A DNA stretch of 64,000 bases. Source: Knoellia sp. Soil729 (GTDB lineage Bacteria > Actinomycetota > Actinomycetes > Actinomycetales > Dermatophilaceae). The stretch covers positions 1-64,000 of the forward strand of contig NZ_LMSA01000003.1 of the NCBI RefSeq assembly GCF_001427985.1. Direction: 5' to 3'. Under the pieces are notes generated by a model. The model had not been told where the DNA came from. It ran no database searches and worked only from the letters and a program-made list of their open reading frames with translations. Of the stretch, positions 57,614-64,000 are shown piece by piece; the first letter of the stretch is position 1; each line of letters starts with the position of its first letter. Both the position numbers and the translations under genes were made by a program.

Positions 57614-57758
57614 GATTCGTGCGCTCGCATTGCAAGACACCCGTGGGATAACATCCGTCCACACGTGGCCAGCGCTGTCCGCGTCCGATGACCATTCCGC
57701 GCCCGGACTGACGTGCCACCACGTGTCCGGCCCCGACCCCTGAGGACGGTGACCCGAC

Positions 57759-60700
57759 GTGTCCCTGACGCGCTTCTCCGCCCATCCGGCCGACACCGGT
57801 CTCTACCGGCGCGACCACGAGCACGATGCCTGTGGCGTGGCCATGGTCGCGACCATGCGCGGCACGCCGGGGCACGACATCGTCGACCACGCCCTCACGG
57901 CACTGCGCAACCTCGACCACCGGGGCGCCACCGGCGCGGACCCGCTCGTCGGTGACGGCGCGGGCATCCTGACGCAGCTCCCCGACGCGTTCTTCCGGGG
58001 CGTGCTCGACGTGCAGCTGCCCGTCGCGGGCTCGTATGCGGCGGGCATGGCCTACCTGCCCCAGGACGAGTCCGAGCGCGCCGCGGCACAGGAGCGGATC
58101 GCGCAGATCGCCTCCGAGGAGGGTCTGGAGATCCTCGCCTGGCGCGACGTCCCCGTGGCCCCCGACCTCGTCGGTGACGCTGCGCGAGCCTGTATGCCGT
58201 TCTTCCGCCAGCTCTTCGTCTCCGCGACCGACCGCTCCGTCTCGGGGATCGAGCTCGACCGGCTCGCGTTCTGCCTGCGCAAGCGTGCGGAGCGGCAGGC
58301 CGAGGTCTACTTCCCGTCGCTGTCGGCTCGCACCATCGTCTACAAGGGCATGCTCACGACCGGACAGCTCGAGCCGTTCTTCCCCGACCTGTCGGACGAG
58401 CGGTTCGCGAGCGAGCTCGCCCTCGTGCACTCGCGCTTCTCGACCAACACCTTCCCGAGCTGGCCGCTGGCCCACCCCTACCGGCTCATGGCGCACAACG
58501 GTGAGATCAACACCGTCAAGGGCAACCGCAACTGGATGCGCGCCCGCGAGAGCCAGCTGGTCTCCGACGTCTTCGGCGGCGACCTCGAGCGGCTCTTCCC
58601 GGTCTGCACCCCCGACGCGTCCGACTCGGCGAGCTTCGACGAGGTCCTCGAGCTCATCCACCTCGGTGGCCGGTCGCTGCCGCACGCGGTCCTCATGATG
58701 ATCCCCGAGGCGTGGGAGAACCACGCGGAGATGGACCCGGCCCGCCGCGCGTTCTACGAGTTCCACTCCACCTTCATGGAGCCGTGGGACGGACCGGCCT
58801 GCGTCGCCTTCACCGACGGCACCCTCATCGGTGCGGTCCTGGACCGCAACGGCCTGCGTCCAGGCCGCTACTGGGTCACCGAGGACGGGCTCGTCGTCCT
58901 CGCCTCCGAGGCGGGCGTGCTCGACATCCCCTCCGAGAAGGTCGTCAAGCGCGGTCGGCTGCAGCCGGGCCGCATGTTCCTCATCGACACCGCTGCCGGT
59001 CGCATCGTCAGCGACGACGAGGTCAAGACGCAGCTCGCCGCCGAGAACCCCTACGAGGAGTGGCTGCACGCCGGCCTGCTCAGCCTCAAGGACCTGCCGG
59101 AGCGGGAGCACATCATCCACACCTCATCGTCGGTGGCGCGCCGGCAGCGCACCTTCGGCTACACCGAGGAGGAGCTCAAGATCCTGCTCGCGCCGATGGC
59201 CCGCACCGGGGGAGAGGCGCTCGGGTCGATGGGCACCGACACGCCGGTGGCCGTGCTGTCCGACAAGCCGCGCCTGCTCTTCGACTACTTCACCCAGCTC
59301 TTCGCGCAGGTGACGAACCCGCCGCTCGACGCGATTCGCGAGGAGCTGGTCACCTCGCTCGGCACGAGCATCGGGCCCGAGGGCAACATGCTCGAGGCGA
59401 CCCCGGTGCACGCCCGCCAGGTCGTCCTGCCCTTCCCGGTCATCGACAACGACGAGCTCGCCAAGATCGTGCACATCAACGCCGACGGCGACCTGCCCGG
59501 CTACGCCACGCACGTGGTGCGCGGCACCTACCTCGTCGCGGACGGCGAGGAGGCGCTGCGCAGCCGCCTGCGCGACATCTGCACCGAGGTCAGCGAGGCG
59601 ATCGCCGCAGGCGCGCGGTTCGTGGTCCTGTCCGACCGGGACTCCGACCGTGACCACGCACCGATCCCGTCGCTGCTGCTCACGTCCGCGGTGCACCACC
59701 ACCTCATCCGAGAGAAGACCCGCAACATGGTGGGCCTCCTCGTCGAGGCCGGTGACGTGCGGGAGGTGCACCACGTCGCCCTGCTCGTCGGCTACGGCGC
59801 CGCGGCGATCAACCCCTACCTCGCCATGGAGACGGTCGAGGACATGGTCCGCACCGGGGCCATCACCGGCGTCACCGCGGAGCAGGCCGTCAAGAACCTC
59901 ATCAAGGCCCTGGGCAAGGGCATTCTCAAGGTGATGTCCAAGATGGGCATCTCAACGGTGGCCTCCTACCGCGGCGCCCAGGTCTTCGAGGCGCTCGGGC
60001 TCTCGCAGGAGCTCGTCGACGAGTACTTCACGGGCACGGTCTCCCAGCTCGGCGGCATCGGGCTCGACGTCCTCGCCGCCGAGACGGCGGCCCGCCACGA
60101 CTCGGCCTACCCCACCGACGGCGTGATCCTGTCCCACCGCAAGCTCAAGATCGGTGGCGAGTACCAGTGGCGGCGCGAGGGTGAGCCCCACCTCTTCGAC
60201 CCCGACACGGTCTTCCGGCTGCAGCACGCGACGCGTGAGCGCCGTTACGACATCTTCAAGCAGTACACCGCGCGCATCGACAACCAGGCCGAACGCCTCA
60301 TGACCCTGCGTGGGCTCTTCGAGCTCGGCGGCCCCGCCCGGCGCGAGCCGATCCCGCTCGACGAGGTCGAGCCCGTGAGCGAGATCGTCAAGCGCTTCAG
60401 CACCGGTGCGATGAGCTATGGCTCGATCAGCCAGGAGGCCCACGAGACCATGGCGGTCGCGATGAACCGCCTGGGTGGCCGATCCAACACGGGCGAGGGC
60501 GGCGAGGACGTGGACCGCCTGCTCGACCCCGAGCGACGCTCGGCGATCAAGCAGGTGGCCTCGGGCCGGTTCGGGGTGACCTCGGCCTACCTCACCCACG
60601 CCGACGACATCCAGATCAAGATGGCCCAGGGCGCCAAGCCCGGTGAGGGCGGCCAGCTGCCCGGCCCCAAGGTCTACCCGTGGGTGGCGCGCACGCGCCA

Positions 60701-62303
60701 CAGCACCCCCGGCGTCGGCCTCATCAGCCCGCCACCGCACCACGACATCTACTCGATCGAGGACCTCGCCCAGCTGATCCACGACCTCAAGAACGCCAAC
60801 CCCCAGGCCCGGATCCACGTCAAGCTGGTGTCCGAGGTCGGTGTCGGGACCGTGGCGGCGGGCGTGTCCAAGGCGCACGCCGACGTCGTCCTCATCTCGG
60901 GTCACGACGGTGGGACCGGCGCCTCGCCGCTCACCTCGCTCAAGCACGCCGGCGGGCCATGGGAGCTTGGGCTCGCCGAGACCCAGCAGACGCTCGTCCT
61001 CAACGGACTGCGCGACCGCATCGTCGTGCAGGTCGACGGCCAGATCAAGACCGGCCGGGACGTCGTCGTCGCGGCGCTGCTCGGAGCCGAGGAGTTCGGC
61101 TTCGCCACGGCGCCGCTCGTGGTGAGCGGCTGCATCCTCATGCGCGTCTGCCACCTCGACACCTGCCCCGTCGGCATCGCGACCCAGAACCCCGAGCTGC
61201 GTGCGCGCTACTCCGGCAAGCCGGAGTTCGTCGAGACGTTCTTCGAGTACATCGCCGAGGAGGTCCGCGAACACCTCGCGTCGCTGGGCTACCGCAGCAT
61301 CGAGGAGGCGATCGGCCAGATCGGCGCCCTCGACACGACCAAGGCGATCAGCCACTGGAAGGCGTCGGGGCTCGACCTCTCGCCGATCCTCACCGAGGTC
61401 GACAGCCCGGACGGGTCCGCCCGCCGCCACACGGTCAGCCAGGACCACGGACTCGAGAAGGCCCTGGACCACCAGCTCATCGCCATCGCCCGAGAGGCCA
61501 TCGACGACGGCATCCCCGTGACCGGGACGGTGGCCATCCGCAACGTCAACCGGACCGTCGGCACGATGCTCGGGCACGAGGTGACCCGGGCGCACGCCGC
61601 CGGGCTGCCCGACGACACGATCGACCTCACCCTGCGTGGGTCGGCCGGCCAGAGCTTCGGCGCCTTCGTGCCCAGGGGAGTGACCCTGCGGCTCGTCGGC
61701 GACGCCAACGACTACGTCGGCAAGGGCCTGTCGGGCGGACGCATCATCGTGGCGCCCGCACCTGATGCACCGCTCGCCGCCGAGGACAACGTCATCGCCG
61801 GCAACGTCATCGGCTACGGCGCGACCTCGGGCGAGATCTTCCTCAGGGGCCGGGTCGGCGAACGCTTCTGCGTGCGCAACTCGGGCATCACCGCCGTCGT
61901 CGAGGGTGTGGGTGACCACGGCCTCGAGTACATGACCGGCGGCACCGTCCTCATCCTCGGGTCGACCGGGCGCAACGTCGCCGCCGGCATGTCCGGTGGC
62001 GTGGCCTACGTCCTCGACCTCGACGCCTCGAGGGTCAACGGGGAGCTGGTTGACGTGTCGCCACTGCGCGACAGCGACAACGACGTCGTGCGCGACCTGC
62101 TTCAGCGCCACCTGGCCCACACGGGATCGGCTGTCGCCTCCCGCCTGCTCGAGAGCTGGGAGTCCGCCCGTGGGCGCTTCTCCCTCGTCCTTCCCCGCGA
62201 CTACCAGCGAGTCCTCGACGTCCGCGCCACCGCCGAGGCCGAGGGCCTCGACCTCGAGGGCGCAGAGGTCTGGGACCGGATCATGGAGGCTTCCCGTGGC
62301 TGA
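57759..62303 (+). CDS. gltB: Glutamate synthase large subunit
   Basis: Makes glutamate from glutamine and 2-oxoglutarate, using electrons from GltD. The 1514-residue chain has the N-terminal nucleophile Cys25 ([11 protein letters not shown]), exposed after removal of a ~24-residue propeptide, the amidotransferase domain, the central domain, the FMN barrel ([39 protein letters not shown]) and the 3Fe-4S ligands [13 protein letters not shown]. The GXGXG C-terminal helix-like domain ([17 protein letters not shown]) completes it. The largest gene of the window. GTG start at 57759; the preceding 145 bp contain TAACAT (57649-57654) as a possible -10. Overlaps gltD by 8 bp. Confidence 0.97.
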   Translation: MSLTRFSAHPADTGLYRRDHEHDACGVAMVATMRGTPGHDIVDHALTALRNLDHRGATGADPLVGDGAGILTQLPDAFFRGVLDVQLPVAGSYAAGMAYLPQDESERAAAQERIAQIASEEGLEILAWRDVPVAPDLVGDAARACMPFFRQLFVSATDRSVSGIELDRLAFCLRKRAERQAEVYFPSLSARTIVYKGMLTTGQLEPFFPDLSDERFASELALVHSRFSTNTFPSWPLAHPYRLMAHNGEINTVKGNRNWMRARESQLVSDVFGGDLERLFPVCTPDASDSASFDEVLELIHLGGRSLPHAVLMMIPEAWENHAEMDPARRAFYEFHSTFMEPWDGPACVAFTDGTLIGAVLDRNGLRPGRYWVTEDGLVVLASEAGVLDIPSEKVVKRGRLQPGRMFLIDTAAGRIVSDDEVKTQLAAENPYEEWLHAGLLSLKDLPEREHIIHTSSSVARRQRTFGYTEEELKILLAPMARTGGEALGSMGTDTPVAVLSDKPRLLFDYFTQLFAQVTNPPLDAIREELVTSLGTSIGPEGNMLEATPVHARQVVLPFPVIDNDELAKIVHINADGDLPGYATHVVRGTYLVADGEEALRSRLRDICTEVSEAIAAGARFVVLSDRDSDRDHAPIPSLLLTSAVHHHLIREKTRNMVGLLVEAGDVREVHHVALLVGYGAAAINPYLAMETVEDMVRTGAITGVTAEQAVKNLIKALGKGILKVMSKMGISTVASYRGAQVFEALGLSQELVDEYFTGTVSQLGGIGLDVLAAETAARHDSAYPTDGVILSHRKLKIGGEYQWRREGEPHLFDPDTVFRLQHATRERRYDIFKQYTARIDNQAERLMTLRGLFELGGPARREPIPLDEVEPVSEIVKRFSTGAMSYGSISQEAHETMAVAMNRLGGRSNTGEGGEDVDRLLDPERRSAIKQVASGRFGVTSAYLTHADDIQIKMAQGAKPGEGGQLPGPKVYPWVARTRHSTPGVGLISPPPHHDIYSIEDLAQLIHDLKNANPQARIHVKLVSEVGVGTVAAGVSKAHADVVLISGHDGGTGASPLTSLKHAGGPWELGLAETQQTLVLNGLRDRIVVQVDGQIKTGRDVVVAALLGAEEFGFATAPLVVSGCILMRVCHLDTCPVGIATQNPELRARYSGKPEFVETFFEYIAEEVREHLASLGYRSIEEAIGQIGALDTTKAISHWKASGLDLSPILTEVDSPDGSARRHTVSQDHGLEKALDHQLIAIAREAIDDGIPVTGTVAIRNVNRTVGTMLGHEVTRAHAAGLPDDTIDLTLRGSAGQSFGAFVPRGVTLRLVGDANDYVGKGLSGGRIIVAPAPDAPLAAEDNVIAGNVIGYGATSGEIFLRGRVGERFCVRNSGITAVVEGVGDHGLEYMTGGTVLILGSTGRNVAAGMSGGVAYVLDLDASRVNGELVDVSPLRDSDNDVVRDLLQRHLAHTGSAVASRLLESWESARGRFSLVLPRDYQRVLDVRATAEAEGLDLEGAEVWDRIMEASRG

Positions 62304-63759
62304 CCCCCAAGGCTTTCTCAAGACCCGCGAGCGTGAGCTCCCTGCCCGCCGCCCCGTGCCGGTCCGCATCAAGGACTGGCGCGAGGTCTACGAGGAGCAG
62401 GAGCTCGGACAGCTGCAGCGCCAGGCCGGCCGGTGCATGGACTGCGGCATCCCGTTCTGCCACAGCGGCTGCCCGCTGGGCAACCTCATCCCCGAGTGGA
62501 ACGACCTCGCCTGGAAGGGCGACTGGAAGTCCGCGATCGAGCGCCTGCACGCGACCAACAACTTCCCGGAGTTCACCGGCCGCCTGTGCCCGGCTCCCTG
62601 TGAGACGGCGTGCGTCCTGGGCATCAACCAGCCCGCCGTGACGATCAAGCAGGTCGAGGTGACCACCATCGAGAAGGCCTTCGCCGACGGTGGTGTCACG
62701 CCCCGCCCGCCGGAGCGCCTCTCCGGCAAGACGGTCGCCGTCGTGGGCTCCGGACCGGCTGGCCTCGCTGCGGCGCAGCAGCTGACCCGCGCCGGCCACA
62801 CGGTCGCGGTCTACGAGCGTGCGGACCGCCCCGGTGGCCTGCTGCGCTACGGCATCCCCGAGTTCAAGATGGAGAAGTCGGTCGTGGACCGTCGCCTCCA
62901 GCAGATGCAGGCCGAGGGCACGCGCTTCCGCAGCTCGGTCGACGTCGGCGCGGACGTCACCTGGGAGCAGCTGCGCGCCCGCTACGACGCCGTGGTCATC
63001 GCCATGGGCGCCACGGTGGCCCGTGACCTCGACGTACCCGGGCGGCGCGACGCCTCGGGCGTGCTCCAGGCCATGGACTTCCTCCCGCCCGCCAACCGGG
63101 CTGCGCTCGGCGAGACCGTCGACGGGCAGGTCACGGCCCAGGGCAAGGACGTCATCGTCATCGGCGGTGGCGACACCGGGGCGGACTGCATCGGCACCTC
63201 GCACCGACAGGGCGCCAGGTCCGTCACGAGCCTCGAGATTCTGCCCCAGCCGGGGGAGGAGCGTGCCCCGGGCCAGCCCTGGCCGACCTACCCGATGACC
63301 TTCCGGGTCGCCTCCGCCCACGAGGAGGGCGGCGACCGCCTGTATGCCGTGAGCACCCAGGAGGTCGTCACCGACGCCGAGGGCCGGGTGAGCGGCCTGC
63401 GGGTCCACGAGGTCCGTCGTGTCGAGAACGGCTTCGAGCCGGTCGAGGCGACCGAGAAGGTCATCCCCGCCCAGCTGGTGCTGCTGGCCATGGGCTTCCT
63501 CGGCCCTCAGACCGAGACCCTCGTGGCCCAGCTGGGCGTCGAGCTCGACGAGCGGTCCAACGTCCGCCGTGGCGCCGACTACATGTCGTCGGTCCCCGGC
63601 GTCTTCGTCGCCGGCGACGCCGGTCGTGGCCAGTCACTCATCGTGTGGGCCATCGCGGAGGGTCGCGCCGCGGCCCACCACGTCGACGCCTGGCTCTCGG
63701 GCAAGCCCTCCCGCCTGCCCCGACCGGTCAACCCGACCGACCGCCCTCTCACGGTGTGA
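62296..63759 (+). CDS. gltD: Glutamate synthase small subunit
   Basis: NAD(P)H-dependent flavoprotein that supplies electrons to GltB. The 487-residue chain has two 4Fe-4S-type cysteine groups near the N-terminus ([18 protein letters not shown] and [14 protein letters not shown]), the FAD loop [17 protein letters not shown], and the NAD(P) loop [16 protein letters not shown]. The C-terminal [25 protein letters not shown] closes the FAD site. The GTG start at 62296 is inside the end of gltB with a GGAGG site upstream. Canonical length. Confidence 0.96.
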   Translation: MADPQGFLKTRERELPARRPVPVRIKDWREVYEEQELGQLQRQAGRCMDCGIPFCHSGCPLGNLIPEWNDLAWKGDWKSAIERLHATNNFPEFTGRLCPAPCETACVLGINQPAVTIKQVEVTTIEKAFADGGVTPRPPERLSGKTVAVVGSGPAGLAAAQQLTRAGHTVAVYERADRPGGLLRYGIPEFKMEKSVVDRRLQQMQAEGTRFRSSVDVGADVTWEQLRARYDAVVIAMGATVARDLDVPGRRDASGVLQAMDFLPPANRAALGETVDGQVTAQGKDVIVIGGGDTGADCIGTSHRQGARSVTSLEILPQPGEERAPGQPWPTYPMTFRVASAHEEGGDRLYAVSTQEVVTDAEGRVSGLRVHEVRRVENGFEPVEATEKVIPAQLVLLAMGFLGPQTETLVAQLGVELDERSNVRRGADYMSSVPGVFVAGDAGRGQSLIVWAIAEGRAAAHHVDAWLSGKPSRLPRPVNPTDRPLTV

Positions 63760-63789
63760 CCCGCGTCACCGCGTAACCGTTTGCATCGA

Positions 63790-63795
63790 TACGAT
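63790..63795 (+). promoter_or_regulatory. -10 element TACGAT before pyk
   Basis: TACGAT ends 7 bases before the pyk ATG, so a leaderless or nearly leaderless transcript is predicted. The 43-bp gap behind gltD holds no convincing -35. Confidence 0.45.
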
Positions 63796-63802
63796 TGCCG
63801 GC

Positions 63803-64000
63803 ATGCGTCGCGCCAAGATCGTCTGCACCCTCGGCCCCGCCACCTCCACCCCCGAACGGCTTCGCGAGCTCGTGCGTGCCGGGATGGATGTGGCGAGGTT
63901 CAACCTCTCGCACGGTGACCTCGAGGACCACGCCAAGGTCTACCTGGACGTGCGCCGGGCCAGTGACGAGCTCGGCCACGCGGTGGGCATCCTCGCCGAC
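63803..64000 (+). CDS. pyk: Pyruvate kinase, N-terminal part (cut by the window edge)
   Basis: The first 66 codons of a pyruvate kinase: [43 protein letters not shown] includes the conserved K-I-V-C-T-L-G-P-A and the R-F-N-x-S-H-G block with substrate and potassium residues. It catalyses the last glycolytic step, PEP to pyruvate with ATP. The remaining ~400 codons lie outside the window. The ATG lies behind a TACGAT element with no ribosome binding site. Confidence 0.93.
   Translation, partial: MRRAKIVCTLGPATSTPERLRELVRAGMDVARFNLSHGDLEDHAKVYLDVRRASDELGHAVGILAD

Noticed and set aside
63767-63772. A -35 box for pyk
   Set aside because: The hexamer at the right distance has little resemblance to TTGACA; only the -10 is credible.

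Overview
The window is a contiguous piece of a high-GC actinobacterial chromosome. Codons end almost always in G or C, GTG starts and ATGA/GTGA overlaps are common, and the markers include an actinobacterial-type integration host factor, PyrF of the mycobacterial type, EF-P with a PGKGP loop, a degenerate PriA and a rib operon carrying RibM. Gene content and order fit the order Micrococcales, probably the Intrasporangiaceae neighbourhood (Janibacter/Knoellia/Tetrasphaera-like). That placement is inference from gene order and style, not from a search. I saw no rRNA, tRNA, insertion sequence, prophage or CRISPR array.

Layout. (1) 1-3429: left edge, a small membrane protein on the minus strand, then aroC-aroK-aroB. 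(2) 3430-14330: an accessory block holding a DUF72 protein, a molybdopterin oxidoreductase that has lost its Fe-S cysteines, a helical partner protein, a sugar-type ABC importer without an ATPase, a ThrE-like exporter, a stand-alone glutamate-synthase-like flavoprotein and a NYN-domain protein. (3) 14602-18330: efp-nusB, then a GNAT acetyltransferase, an APC permease with a universal stress protein, and a small ORF. (4) 18437-28612: the de novo pyrimidine operon pyrR-pyrB-pyrC-carA-carB-pyrK-pyrD-pyrF, almost all genes overlapping, behind a PyrR-binding RNA hairpin. (5) 28736-39188: mihF-gmk-rpoZ-coaBC, metK, a hydrolase, priA, fmt, rsmB, rpe and a pentapeptide protein. (6) 39195-43601: a perfect 22-bp hairpin, an FMN riboswitch and ribD-ribE-ribM-ribBA-ribH. 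(7) 43627-50160: hisE-hisG, a PH-domain protein, a minus-strand pair (kinase-MFS fusion and FUSC protein), hisF, a DinB/MPI-like protein and hisI. (8) 50157-57613: trpE, two small membrane proteins, trpC-trpB-trpA, a MauE-DsbA redox pair and lgt. (9) 57759-64000: gltB-gltD and the first third of pyk.

Most genes make metabolic precursors: chorismate flows from the aro genes into trpE-trpCBA. PRPP is used by the pyr, his and trp branches. Glutamate/glutamine from gltBD feeds carAB, trp and his. trpD/trpG, the remaining his genes and aroE/aroQ are not in this window.

The most interesting signals are DNA-level ones. An octamer, CGGCATAC/GTATGCCG, occurs 33 times on both strands and in more than one codon frame. 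There are three large hairpin or palindrome structures in intergenic gaps. A recurrent TAGnnT-N6/7-start-codon arrangement suggests leaderless transcripts. At protein level, the cluster-less nitrate-reductase-like enzyme and the kinase-MFS fusion stand out.
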